A DNA stretch of 64,000 nt, from NCBI GenBank assembly GCA_944474755.1, contig OX104118.1:89015860-89079859 (forward strand). Reading direction: 5' to 3'. The DNA comes from Limnoperna fortunei. Taxonomy: Eukaryota; Mollusca; Bivalvia; Mytilida; Modiolidae. Of the stretch, positions 18,568 to 30,964 are shown one piece after another (within the stretch, counting starts at the first letter, position 1; the number at the start of each line of letters is the position of its first letter). The notes under the pieces were generated by a model that saw nothing but the letters and a program-made list of their open reading frames with translations, was not told where the DNA came from and ran no database searches. A program made the translations under genes and the position numbers.

Positions 18568-18930
18568 AGTAGATTAGACAGGTATTGTACGTTTTATGTT
18601 AAGAGTGGAATAGCTGACCATACTGCTATCAGGAGATTATATGATGTAAACAAAATATTTTATATTGCTCTCAGTATGTCAGTAAACTGTTTTACATGGC
18701 CACATTGAAAATGATATTACTTAAACATGTGTACTACGAGTTATCTTTCTTTATATGTTATTATTATAGGCATTTTTGGTAGCATAAAATGAATTATTGG
18801 TGTTTAACCTTAAGTGTCTTTTTTATTTTTGTTTAACTGTCCTAAATGCATTTTATATAGACGTCTTTATGACGAATTTAATATAAAATATTATCTAGAT
18901 CGCCCTGTTTTTATAAATGGAATATTACTA
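18568..18930. other. Unassigned AT-rich sequence
   Basis: I see no repeat, exon-like ORF or RNA gene here. It may be decayed upstream sequence of the LINE relic that follows. Confidence 0.5.
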
Positions 18931-19480
18931 GAGTGTTGAAACTTGTCATCTCATATTCTTAAAGTTGAAACTTGTCATCTCATAATCTTAAAGTTGAAAC
19001 AATGTTAATAGAGATATGCGTGTTTGTGCTAATTGTAACTGTAATGATATTGAAGATGAATATCATTTTATACTCATTTGTGAGCGTTATCAAAACATAC
19101 GAAAGAAATATATTAAAACCATGTCATTTGACTAGACCCTTAGGATTTAAACTAGTTCAACTGTTATTTGTACGTTATATACAAGACCTCAATAACTAGT
19201 TTAAACTTCTATATAAATGACCTCAATAATTACGGTAAACTTCTATATTAAGTACCTCAATAACTAGGGTAAGCTTCTATATAAAGGTCCTATGGCCACA
19301 AACATTCATAGCTTCGGCAAAAAATTCATCTCGCTGATAAACCAAATACTACTGCCTTCGGTCACGTGTCTGCGGTGTATTATTGTCATGCTAATTGTTA
19401 TTCAGTATGCACCATTTCTATAAGCTGTATTGCTTTTGAAAATAAAACTATATATATTTTGTATTGATTGATTGGAATTT
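18931..19480 (+). pseudogene. 3' end of a decayed non-LTR retrotransposon
   Basis: A frame from about 19000 reads RDMRVCANCNCNDIEDEYHF, followed by ILICERYQNIRKKYIK, and reaches a stop near 19131. The adjacent frame then gives RPLGFKLVQLLFVRYIQDLNN. The C-x2-C ... EDEYHFILIC pattern followed by YxxIRKKYI is the C-terminal zinc-binding end often found after the reverse transcriptase of animal LINEs. The shift between frames and the lack of any upstream polymerase motif mark a 5'-truncated, broken copy. A 3' UTR-like stretch ends near AATAAAACTATATATATTTT and a TTGATTGATTGG tail. The clade cannot be assigned from so little. A 28-bp direct duplication (TTGAAACTTGTCATCTCATA) lies at its start. 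Confidence 0.55.
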
Positions 19481-19644
19481 AACTTCCGGTGAGACTACTT
19501 TATATTGATCGATTGGTGTTTTACGTTTAATGTCTTAATACAGAAATAACATAATGTCATCTTGTGACATTACGACAAATGGATGAAGATATATAATACA
19601 ATATTGAAATCTTCCTAATGTGTGGTTATCAATTCCCTATGCTA

Positions 19645-19746
19645 TCTGCAATAATGAATCTGCGCAAGTCAGCCTGAGGTAGAATCAATGAATCTGCGCA
19701 TGTCAGCCTTAGGTAGAATTAATGAATCGGTGCAAGTCAGCCTGAG
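19645..19746. repeat. Short tandem repeat GTCAGCCTGAGGTAGAAT, left part
   Basis: About three units of 35-40 bp have the phrases AATGAATC(T/G)G(C/T)GCAAGTCAGC and CTGAGGTAGAATCAATG. The array is interrupted by the composite element and resumes at 21945-22066. Confidence 0.75.
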
Positions 19747-20216
19747 GAGGTCATTATCCTTTTAGATGGCCTGAGCAAAAGTAACCGAACGGGCGAGACA
19801 TCAAAAATTTTTATTAAAAAAATCTTTCTTTCACGTAAAATTTCATATATGGGGCATTACACCTATAATGCTAAATTACATAAAAATGGAGACAAAAGTA
19901 TACCTGTCCACGGATTTTTTTCGGGAAAATTACCTTAAAGTTTAAGAATGGTTTTTCTACTTTCATTTCAGTGTTATGGTCACATTGTACCACATTACAC
20001 ACTTTAGGAAGTGCTTCCACTGTAAAGACATTGACTGGAAAAAAATATATTCTTGTTCTACAGTAATGCCATACCTTTCAAAATATCCAACTCTTAAGCA
20101 ATAGCAGTTATAGGCAAAAGCAGAAACAAAAGAGAAAATTGGGACTATTTTTTCATCCTTTTCATCATCTTTTGACATGCACCGGAAATTCATTACATGA
20201 ATAGGATAATGACCCC
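19747..20216. repeat. Left 470-bp end copy of composite element
   Basis: This copy carries its own inverted ends (GAGGTCATTATCC at 19747 and GGATAATGACCCC at 20204-20216) and could itself be a MITE. It is nearly identical to 21479-21944. Both copies keep a minus-strand frame containing EKIVPIFSFVSAFAYNCYCL and YITLK-like ends. This may be chance, since the copies are almost identical. Confidence 0.8.
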
Positions 20217-21478
20217 TTTAAACAAAGCCAACAGTTCCGGATTTCCACCAAAATTTTTTTATATGTTATTTAATGATCTGTAAATAAAATAAGCATGCAG
20301 TTTGAATATATTGCTACTCAAATAAAAATTATGACAGTTTCCAAAGATGTGGTGAAACCCTGTTTTAGCAATTTTTAACTGATAAGGACAGTAAGGGTAT
20401 AATTTTTTTCTTCTGTTCAACAATTTTGGCACAACAGTCAAAATATCACCTTTTTATGACAGTACAGGTGTAATAGTTACCAAATAAGCACTAACACATC
20501 TGATAAATGCAACTTTTTATCAAGTGAGGGCTCATTTGAATATAGGGGGGTTGAAAACAGTCGGTTCTGTTGCTATGACGGTATGATATAAAAATTAACA
20601 TTTTTCCTCACAAAAGAAAAAAACTAACTAAAAAAGCTTTTCTTAGCTGTAATGAGTGTATAAATGAACTTATTAAGTAGAAATACACCACAATGGAATT
20701 CAGGTTGAGAAGCAGAGGTCTCTTTTCTGTAGCTTAAACTTTAATAAAACTATGCACAAAGTAGAGTTATGACTAGTTTTAAGAAAACTGACATATAATT
20801 TTTATACAAAAAGACTCATTGGCATCTTTTCAGTCCTTTTTGCATGCCAAGTCACTGAAAAAGTAGAAAACATAGCAACTGACTAGACTGATTGGTTCAA
20901 AGTACCCAAAAGCATACTAGATTCACAGACTTTACATTAAAACGGCACATTGCAAATGATGCCTACCCATGCCAAATAATTACCTAGAGGCCAGAGGAAT
21001 GAATAAACACTACATATTGATTAAAATACTGCTGTATAACCTTCTTTTAAGAAACAAAATGAATACATTTAATCTTTAGTTACAATCTTCAAGGTATGAT
21101 ACATGTTTCTGTCTAGCAATAAGTGCTGGTACATGAAATAGGATCATGGTTTACCTTTATTTAATCAATTTTTGGTCTGAAAGGTATTATTTAATACCAA
21201 TAATACATTTTTATTTCATGTCACCTTGGGTTCTACCTTACTGTACTCTATAGAATTGTTAACAGTGTGCTTTTTGCAAAAATAATCACTTTTTATGATA
21301 CCATAGGCCAAAAAGTCAAATTTTACTGCAGATAATGAAACAGACTATAACTATAAAACCTGAAGATATATTTTGCAAAAAAGATGTTTTCCTATAATGA
21401 GTTCTGGTACCCTTTCATAAAAAGTACCTGACAAATGGGATTTGTGTATTTGACCAATTTGTAAATTTTGCTCTTACA

Positions 21479-21944
21479 GAGGTCATTATCCTTTTGGATG
21501 GCCTGAGCAAAAGTAACCGAACGGGCGAGACATCAAAAATTTTTATTAAAAAAATCTTTCTTTCACGTAAAATTTCATATATGGGGCATTACACCTATAA
21601 TGCTAAATTACATAAAAATGGAGACAAAAGTATACCTGTCCACGGATTTTTTTCGGGAAAATTACCTTAAAGTTTAAGAATGGTTTTTCTACTTTCATTT
21701 CAGTGTTGTGGTCACATTGTACCACATTACACACTTTAGGAAGTGCTTCCACTGTAAAGACATTGACTGGAAAAAAATATATTCTTGTTCTACAGTAATG
21801 GCATACCTTTCAAAATATCCAACTCTTAAGCAATAGCAGTTATAGGCAAAAGCAGAAACAAAAGAGAAAATTGGGACTATTTTTTCATCCTGCCATCTTT
21901 TGACATGCACCGGAAATTCATTACATGAATAGGATAATGACCCC
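21479..21944. repeat. Right 466-bp end copy of composite element
   Basis: It is in direct orientation with the left copy. It differs at a handful of bases and one short indel near 21890 (CCTGCCATC versus CCTTTTCATCATC). The similarity implies recent duplication or gene conversion. Confidence 0.8.
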
Positions 21945-22066
21945 TGAGGTAGAATCATGTCAGCATGAGGTGGAATCAATCTGCGCATGTCAGCCTGAGG
22001 TAGAATCACGTCAGCCTTAGGTGGAATCAATCTGCGCATGTCAGCCTGAGGTAGAATATTCATTGT
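21945..22066. repeat. Short tandem repeat, right part
   Basis: It continues the CAGCCTGAGGTAGAATC array with units such as GTCAGCATGAGGTGGAATCA and CTGCGCATGTCAGCC. The two halves bracket the composite element. Confidence 0.75.
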
Positions 22067-22252
22067 TCTGACTGAAGTTCATGAATAAAAGGAAACGGGC
22101 GTGAATGACAACAGAAACCAACGGGCGTTCATTACAACAGAATCCTAAATAACGTTTAAACATTTGGTAATTATAGTTCGTTCGATTTCCTTGATATTTT
22201 TCTTAATTTATATATTTTGACTGCATTCAGTCCTATACAACATTCGACTTAC

Positions 22253-22324
22253 AGTGTCTGCAACTTGAATAATTTGTCAAAGGCTCCAAGAGCTATTCTG
22301 TATATTAGGTTATTGCTTAAAAAG
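22253..22324 (-). CDS. LRR gene, internal exon encoding one leucine-rich repeat (third visible exon)
   Basis: The exon is exactly 72 bp between a pyrimidine-rich acceptor (TTTTTCTATTTCCAG) and a donor GTAAGTCG. With the 2 bases carried over from the preceding exon it reads LFLSNNLIYRIALGAFDKLF, then KLQT and a split Leu codon. That is a textbook LxLxxNxI..I..GAF..L..L repeat of 24 residues. It enters and leaves in phase 2, like the other two visible exons, so the chain can be extended without shifting frame. The next exon should be on the minus strand at lower coordinates. I found none between 18.5 and 22.2 kb, so the rest of the gene is probably left of the window, beyond the retrotransposons. 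LRR proteins of this architecture are usually extracellular adhesion or receptor proteins. Confidence 0.8.
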
Positions 22325-22670
22325 CTGGAAATAGAAAAATGTATTTTACATCTTTGATAAATAGTTATACTGATAATCGATGAATCGGAGTTAATTGAAC
22401 TGAAGTCGTTTCTCATAACATGTAAAAAGACGTTATGATACCAGCCTGGAAGTGATAAATAGCATTGACGTTGGGATGAGAACATCAAATAACGTCATTT
22501 ATTGATAAAGGGTATTACATGACCTCTGTCCACTTAATTAAATCGTTTAACTAAACTGAGACTTGAATGGCTGACAAAATACAACGTTACTAATTATCTT
22601 AAGCTTAAGGTCAACAAAGGAAGTTAGGAATAGCAAAACAAAACTATCTCTACCAGACCAATGTACTTAC

Positions 22671-22742
22671 AGTCGTTCCAATAGTCCAAGACCTGCGAAG
22701 GAATCGAATTCTACGGCAGTAATGACGTTCTGTTGAAAGTCT
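22671..22742 (-). CDS. LRR gene, internal exon encoding one leucine-rich repeat (second visible exon)
   Basis: The exon is again exactly 72 bp. The acceptor is TTTCTTCATCTATTGCAG and the donor GTAAGTAC. Joined to exon 1 (which ends in TT) it reads LDFQQNVITAVEFDSFAGLG, then LLER and a split Leu codon completed by the next exon. The Leu, Asn, Ile, Phe and Leu positions fit the 24-residue LRR consensus. The intron to the third exon is 346 bp (22325-22670). This exon contains no long ORF and would be missed without splice analysis. Three independent features agree: the length, both splice sites and the repeat consensus. One-repeat-per-exon, 72-bp, phase-2 structure is known from several animal LRR families such as LGR receptors, Slit and peroxidasin; I cannot say which applies here. 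Confidence 0.8.
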
Positions 22743-22854
22743 CTGCAATAGATGAAGAAATATAATTCTGTTCTGTTATCATTAAAGGAAACTTTGTTTA
22801 TGTCCCTTAAAGTTCTACATGCAGTCATAGCAGATATTTAATATCTTGACTTAT

Positions 22855-23016
22855 TGCAGAAATTTTACATTTCGAATTATTGCAGTAAATGTACATCTCG
22901 AATCATTGCAGTAATTTTAGATCTCGAGTCATTGCAGTAATTTTACATCTTGACTCATTGAGTAATTTTACATCTCACGTCGTTGCGGTAATTTACAACT
23001 CGAGTCATTGCAGTAA
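22855..23016. repeat. 26-bp tandem repeat, about six units
   Basis: Units follow TTGCAGTAATTTTA.ATCTCGAGTCA with substitutions and small deletions, directly before the 48-bp array. Confidence 0.8.
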
Positions 23017-26000
23017 CGGGGTGGTACACTGCCGCCTGACTAGTGTAATACGGTACCATGTGACCGGGGTAGAAGACTGCCGTCTGGCCAGTGTAATACG
23101 CCACCATGTGACTGGGGTGGTGCACTGCCGTCTGACCAGTGTAATACGCCACCATGTGACCGGGGTGGTACACTGCCGCCTGACCAGTGTAATACGGTAC
23201 CATGTGACCGGGGTAGAAGACTGCCGTCTGACCAGTGTAATACGCCACCATGTTACCGGAGTGGTACACTGCCGTCTGACCAGTGTACTACGGTACCATG
23301 TGACCCGGTTGGTACACTGCCGTCTGACCAGTGTAATACGGTACCATGTGACCGGGGTAGAAGACTGCTTTCTGACCAGTGTAATACGGTACCATGTGAT
23401 CGTTATGGTACACTGCCGTCTGACCAGTGTAATACGGTACCATGTGACCAGTGTGGTACAATGCCACCTGACCAGTGTAATACGCCACCATGTGACCAGT
23501 GTGGCACAATGCCACCTGACCAGTGTAATACGGTACCATGTGACCGGGGTTGTACACTGCCGCCTGACCAGTGTAATACGCCACCGTGCGACCAGTGTGG
23601 TACAATGCCACCTGACCAGTGTAATACGGTACCATGTGACCAGTGTGGTACAATGCCACCTGACCAGTGTAATACGGTACCATGTGACCGGGAAGGTACA
23701 CTGCCGTGTGACCAGTGTAATACGATACCATGTGATCGTTATGGTACACTGCCGTCTGTCCAGTGTAATACGGTACCATGTGACCAGTGTGGTACAATGC
23801 CGCCTGACCAGCTTACTACACTACCATGTGACCGGGATGGTACACTGCCGCCTGACCAGTGTAATACGGTACCATGTGACCGGGGTAGAAGACTGCCGTA
23901 TGACCAGTGTAATACACCACCGTGTGACCGGGGTGGTACACTGTCGTCTGAACAGTGTAATACGGTACCATGTGACCGGGGTGGTACACTGCCGTCTGAC
24001 TAGTGTAATACGGTACCGTGTGACCAGGGTGGTACACTGCCGTCTGGCCAGTGTAATACAGTACTATGTGACCAGTGTGGTACACTGCCGTCTGACCAGT
24101 GTAATACGCTACCATGACTGGGGTGGTAAACTGCCGTCTGACCAGTGTACTACGGTACCATGTGACCAAGGTGGTACACTGCCGTCTGACTAGTGTAATA
24201 CGGTACCATGTGACCGGGGTGGTACACTGCCGCATGACCAGTGTAATACGCTACCATGAGATCGGGGTGGTACACTTCCGTCTGACCAGTGTAATACAGT
24301 ACCGGGGGATCGGGGTGGTACACTGCCGTCTGGCCAGTGTAATACGGTACCATGTAACCAGGGTGGTAAACTGCTGTCTGACTAGTGTAATACGGTACCA
24401 TGTGACCGGGGTGGTAAACTGCCGCATGACCAGTGTAATACGCTACCATGTGACCGGCGTGGTACACTGCCGTCTGACCAGTGTAATACGGTACCATGTG
24501 ACCGGGGTGGTAAACTGCCGCATGACCAGTGTAATACGGTACCATGTGACCGGGGTGGTACACTGCCGTCTGACCAGTGTAATACGGTACCATATAACCA
24601 GGGTGGTAAACTGCTGTCTGACTAGTGTAATACGGTACCATGTGACAGGGGTGGTACACTTTCGCCTGACAAGTGTAATACAGTACCATGTGACCGAGGT
24701 GGTACCCTGCCGTCTGACCAGTGTAATACGGTACCATGTAACCAGGGTGGTACAATGCCACCTGACCAGTGTAATACGCCACCATGTGACCAGTGTGGCA
24801 CAATGCCACCTGACCAGTGTAATACGGTACCATGTGACCGGGGTTGTACACTGCCGCCTGACCAGTGTAATACGCCACCGTGCGACCAGTGTGGTACAAT
24901 GCCACCTGACCAGTGTAATACGGTACCATGTGACCAGTGTGGTACAATGCCACCTGACCAGTGTAATACGGTACCATGTGACCGGGAAGGTACACTGCCG
25001 TGTGACCAGTGTAATACGATACCATGTGATCGTTATGGTACACTGCCGTCTGTCCAGTGTAATACGGTACCATGTGACCAGTGTGGTACAATGCCGCCTG
25101 ACCAGCTTACTACACTACCATGTGACCGGGGTGGTACACTGCCGCCTGACCAGTGTAATACGGTACCATGTGACCGGGGTAGAAGACTGCCGTATGACCA
25201 GTGTAATACACCACCGTGTGACCGGGGTGGTACACTGTCGTCTGACTAGTGTAATACGGTACCGTGTGACCAGGGTGGTACACTGCCGTCTGGCCAGTGT
25301 AATACAGTACTATGTGACCAGTGTGGTACACTGCCGTCTGACCAGTGTAATACGCTACCATGACTGGGGTGGTAAACTGCCGTCTGACCAGTGTACTACG
25401 GTACCATGTGACCAAGGTGGTACACTGCCGTCTGACTAGTGTAATACGGTACCATGTGACCGGGGTGGTACACTGCCGCATGACCAGTGTAATACGCTAC
25501 CATGAGATCGGGGTGGTACACTTCCGTCTGACCAGTGTAATACAGTACCGGGGGATCGGGGTGGTACACTGCCGTCTGGCCAGTGTAATACGGTACCATG
25601 TAACCAGGGTGGTAAACTGCTGTCTGACTAGTGTAATACGGTACCATGTGACCGGGGTGGTAAACTGCCGCATGACCAGTGTAATACGCTACCATGTGAC
25701 CGGCGTGGTACACTGCCGTCTGACCAGTGTAATACGGTACCATGTGACCGGGGTGGTAAACTGCCGCATGACCAGTGTAATACGGTACCATGTGACCGGG
25801 GTGGTACACTGCCGTCTGACCAGTGTAATACGGTACCATATAACCAGGGTGGTAAACTGCTGTCTGACTAGTGTAATACGGTACCATGTGACAGGGGTGG
25901 TACACTTTCGCCTGACAAGTGTAATACAGTACCATGTGACCGAGGTGGTACCCTGCCGTCTGACCAGTGTAATACGGTACCATGTAACCAGGGTGGTAAA

Positions 26001-26440
26001 CTGCTGTCTGACTAGTGTATTACGGTACCATGTGACAGGGGTGGGACACTTTCGCCTGACAAGTGTAATACAGTACCATGTGACCGAGGTGGTACACTGC
26101 CGTCTAACCAGTGTAATACGGTACCATGTAACCAGGGTGGTAAACTGCTGTCTGACTAGTGTAATACGGTACCATGTGACCGGGGTGGTACACTTTCGCC
26201 TGACAAGTGTAATACAGTACCATGTGACCGAGGTGGTACACTGCCGTCTGACTAGTGTAATACACTAAGATGTGGCCATGGTGGTACACTGCTGTCTGAC
26301 CAGTGTAATACGGTACCATGTGACCACGGTGGTTCACAGCCGCCTGGCAAGTGTAATTAGCCACCATGTGACCGGGATGGTACACCGCCGCTTGGCCAGT
26401 GTAATACGCTATCATGCCAGGGTTGTATATATTCACATGA
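23017..26440. repeat. 48-bp satellite array, about 70 monomers
   Basis: The monomer phrases are GGTACACTGCCGTCTGACC, AGTGTAATACGGTACCATGT and GACCGGGGT. The period of 48 is 16 codons and the monomer lacks stops in several frames, so very long frames (over 400 codons) run through it on both strands encoding 16-residue peptide repeats such as YHPGHMVPYYTGQTAV. A block from about 23461 recurs from 24755 at an offset of 1294, which becomes 1246 after loss of one monomer. From about 25840 a three-monomer (144-bp) subunit repeats. I read the array as non-coding intronic satellite. Confidence 0.93.
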
Positions 26441-26934
26441 CCAGTGCGGTATGATACCGTCTGCCAAGTTTGGCACCATTACGACTGGATTCCTAAGTTT
26501 TCGGAAAGTCCGGAGTTCGTTGATACTGTTTCAATTTTTTACTTCTTACTTTTTATGAATTTGCATGGATTTTTAAACGTCATATTAAGCATTGAACTGG
26601 TGAAGTATATTTTTTCAAATTAGACTTGGCTTTATCATTTAAATGAACACATTAAGTATCGCTTTATTGTGTCATCGTACATTTTCATTTCAAAGCACTC
26701 TCATATTTCCTAGTTGTTTCAACATTATTAACTCGCTTTCATTTATTACTAAAACATTATCTAGATTAGTGTTAAATAGATGAAGCGGAACATTTGAAAT
26801 AAGCTGATAGAATAATAGGAGAATAAACGCCTATTTAGTTTGGTCGACGTTGTAACCAGACAATAATAAAATGATGCAGTTTATTGACACGCATTTTTTA
26901 TAATGTAATTACTATTTGTATTTGTCGATCACGT
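26441..26934. other. Unassigned AT-rich intronic spacer
   Basis: Unique-looking AT-rich sequence lies between the 48-bp and 55-bp arrays. I saw no LRR-type exon, splice pair or repeat. Confidence 0.6.
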
Positions 26935-29900
26935 AATGTATGGGTTTGACGAACTACAATCATGTCAATGGACACGTAGTTTAAATTTGAGACATTATGT
27001 ATGGGTTTGACGAACTACAATCATGTCAATTGGCACATAGTTTAAATTTAAGACGTTATGTATGGGTTTGACGAACTACTGCTATGTCGGCCGACACGTG
27101 AGACGTTACAGTATGTGAAGGTTTGACTACAACCATGTCGGCGGACACGTGTGACGTTACAGTATGCATAGGTTTGACGTACTACAACTATGTCGGTGGA
27201 CACGTGTGACGTTACAGTATGTGAATGTTTGACGTACTACAACTATGTCGGCGGACACGTGTGACGTTACAGTATGTATAGGTTTGACGTACTACAACTA
27301 TGTCGTGGACACGTGTGACGTTACAGCATGTGAAGGTTTGACTACAACTATGTCGGCGGACACGTGTGACGTTACAGTATGTGAAGGTTTGACGTACTAC
27401 AACTATGTCGTGGACACGTGAGACGTTACAGTATGTATGGGTTTGACGAACTACTGCTATGTCGGCCGACACGTGAGACGTTACAGTATGTATGGGTTTG
27501 ACGTACTACAACTATGTCGGCGGACACGTGTGACGTTACAGTATGTGAAGGTTTGACGTACTACAACTATGTCGGCGGACACGTGTGACGTTACAGCATG
27601 TGAAGGTTTGACGTACTACAACTATGTCGGCGGACACGTGTGACGTTACAGCATGTGAAGGTTTGACGTACTACAACTATGTCGTGGACACGTGAGGCGT
27701 TACAGTATGTATGGGTTTGACGAACTACTGCTATGTCGGCCGACACGTGAGACGTTACAGTATGTATGGGTTTGACGTACTACAACTATGTCGGTGGACA
27801 CGTGTGACGTTACAGTATGTGAAGGTTTGACGTACTACAACTATGTCGTGGACACGTGAGACGTTACAGTATGCATAGGTTTGACGTACTACAACTATGT
27901 CGGCAGACACGTGAGACGTTACAGTATGCATAGGTTTGACGTACTACAACTATGTCGGCAGACACGTGAGACGTTACAGTATGCATAGGTTTGACGTACT
28001 ACAACTATGTGGGCAGACACGTGAGACGTTACAGTATGTATAGGTTTGACGTACTACAACTATGTCGGTGGACACGTGAGACGTTACAGTATGCATAGGT
28101 TTGACGTACTACAACTATGTCGGTGGACACGTGAGACGTTACAGTATGTGAAGGTTTGACGTACTACAACTATGTCGTGGACACGTGAGACGTTACAGTA
28201 TGTGAAGGTTTGACTACAACCATGTCGGCGGACACGTGTGACGTTACAGTATGCATATGTTTGACGTACTACAACTATGTCGGCGGACACGTGTGACGTT
28301 ACAGTATGTGAAGGTTTGACGTACTACAACTATGTCAATTGGCACGTAGTTTAAATTTGAGACATTATGTATGGGTTTGACGAACTACAATCATGTCAAT
28401 TGGCACGTAGTTTAAATTTAAGACGCTATGTATGGGTTTGACGAACTACTGCTATGTCGGCCGACACGTGAGACGTTACAGTATGTATAGGTTTGACGTA
28501 CTACAACTATGTCGGTGGACACGTGTGACGTTACAGTATGTGAAGGTTTGACGTACTACAACTATGTCGGTGGACACGTGAGACGTTACAGTATGTGAAG
28601 GTTTGACGTACTACAACTATGTCGGTGGACAGGTGAGACGTTACAGTATGTGAAGGTTTGACGTACTACAACTATGTCGGTGGACACGTGAGACGTTACA
28701 GTATGTGAAGGTTTGACGTACTACAACTATGTCGGCGGACAGGTGAGACGTTACAGTATGTGAAGGTTTGACGTACTACAACTATGTCGGAGGACACGTG
28801 TGACGTTACAGTATGTGAAGGTTTGACGTACTACAACTATGTCGGTGGACACGTGAGACGTTACAGTATGTGAAGGTTTGACGTACTACAACTATGTCGG
28901 TGGACACGTGTGACGTTACAGTATGTGAAGGTTTGACGTACTACAACTATGTCGGTGGACACGTGTGACGTTAAAGTATGTTAAGGTTTGACTACAACCA
29001 TGTCGGCGGACACGTGAGTCGTTACAGTATGTATGGGTTTGAAGAACTACAATCATGTCAATGGACACGTAGTTTAAATTTGAGACGTTATGTATGGGTT
29101 TGACGAACTACTGCTATGTCGGCCGACACGTGAGACGTTACAGTATGCATATGTTTGACGTACTACAACTATGTCGGTGGACACGTGTGACGTTACAGTA
29201 TGTGAAGGTTTGACGTACTACAACTATGTCGGCGGACACGTGTGACGTTACAGTATGTGAAGGTTTGACGTACTACAACTATGTCGGCGGACACGTGTGA
29301 CGTTACAGTATGTGAAGGTTTGACGTACTACAACTATGTCGGCGGACACGTGTGACGTTACAGTATGTGAAGGTTTGACGTACTACAACTATGTCGTGGA
29401 CACGTGTGACGTTACAGTATGTGAAGGTTTGACGTACTTCAACTATGTCGGCGGACACGTGAGACGTTACAGTATGCATAGGTTTGACGTACTACAACTA
29501 TGTCGGCGGACACGTGTGACGTTACAGTATGTGAAGGTTTGACGTACTACAACTATGTCGTGGACACGTGAGACGTTACAGTATGCATAGGTTTGACGTA
29601 CTACAACTATGTCGGCAGACACGTGTGACGTTACAGTATGTGAAGGTTTGACGTACTTCAACTATGTCGGCGGACACGTGAGACGTTATAGTATGTATAG
29701 GTTTGACGTACTACAACTATGTCGGCGGACACGTGTGACGTTACAGCATGTGAATGTTTGACGTACTACAACTATGTCGGTGGACAAGTGAGACGTTACA
29801 GCATGTGAAGGTTTGACGTACTACAACTATGTCGGTGGACACGTGAGACGTTACAGCATGTGAAGGTTTGACGTACTACAACTATGTCGGTGGACACGTG

Positions 29901-30964
29901 AGACGTTACAGCATGTGAAGGTTTGACGTACTACAACTATGTCGTGGACACGTGAGACGTTACAGTATGTGAAGGTTTGACTACAACCATGTCGGCGGAC
30001 ACGTGTGACGTTACAGTATGCATATGTTTGACGTACTACAACTATGTCGGCGGACACGTGTGACGTTACAGTATGTGAAGGTTTGACGTACTACAACTAT
30101 GTCAATTGGCACGTAGTTTAAATTTGAGACATTATGTATGGGTTTGACGAACTACAATCATGTCAATTGGCACGTAGTTTAAATTTAAGACGCTATGTAT
30201 GGGTTTGACGAACTACTGCTATGTTGGCCGACAAGTGAGACGTTACAGTATGCATATGTTTGACGTACTACAACTATGTCGGCGGACACGTGTGACGTTA
30301 CAGTATGTGAAGGTTTGACGTACTACAACTATGTCGGCGGACACGTGTGACGTTACAGTATGTGAAAGTTTGACGTACTACAACTATGTCGGCGGACACG
30401 TGTGACGTTACAGTATGTGAAGGTTTGACGTACTTCAACTATGTCGGCGGACACGTGAGTCGTTACAGTATGTATGGGTTTGACGAACTACAATCATGTC
30501 AATGGACACGTAGTTTAAATTTGAGACATTATGTATGGGTTTGACGAACTACAATCATGTCAATTGGCACGTAGTTTAAATTTAAGACATTATGTATGGG
30601 TTTGACGAACTACTGCTATGTCGGCCGACACGTGAGACGTTACAGTATGCATAGGTTTGACGTATTACAACCATGTCGGCGAACACGTGAGACGTTACAG
30701 TATGTATAGGTTTGACGTACTACAACCATGTCGGCGGACATGTGAGTCGTTACAGTATGTATAGGTTTGACGTACTACAACTATGTCGGCGGACAGGTGT
30801 GACGTTACAGTATGCATGGGTTTGACGTACTACAACTATGTCGGCGGACAGGTGTGACGTTACAGTATGCATGGGTTTGACGTACTACAACTATGTCGGC
30901 GGACAGGTGTGACGTTACAGTATGCATAGGTTTGACGTATTACAACCATGTCGGCGAACACGTG

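Larger units (their letters stand above)
19747..21944. mobile_element. Composite terminal-inverted-repeat element (2.2 kb)
   Basis: The outer ends are GAGGTCATTATCC and GGATAATGACCCC, inverted repeats of 13 bp with one mismatch. They are flanked by TGAG at 19743-19746 and 21945-21948, a 4-bp target duplication. The uninterrupted target (CAGCCTGAGGTAGAATCAA) is still present in the neighbouring tandem repeat near 19670. The interior (20217-21478) is AT-rich with no convincing ORF, so the element appears non-autonomous. Several DNA transposon superfamilies make 4-bp duplications; I cannot choose among them. Confidence 0.75.

Noticed and set aside
19747..21944. LTR retrotransposon with 470-bp LTRs.
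   Set aside because: The direct repeats begin and end with inverted GGTCATTATCC-type ends instead of TG...CA. No primer-binding site, polypurine tract or coding region lies between them.
22889..26268. Very long open frames (302-441 codons) on both strands encoding 16-residue repeats such as HCRLTSVIRYHVTGVV.
   Set aside because: The period of 48 bp is a multiple of three and the monomer lacks stops in several frames, so several frames on both strands stay open at once. They lie inside the first intron of the LRR gene.
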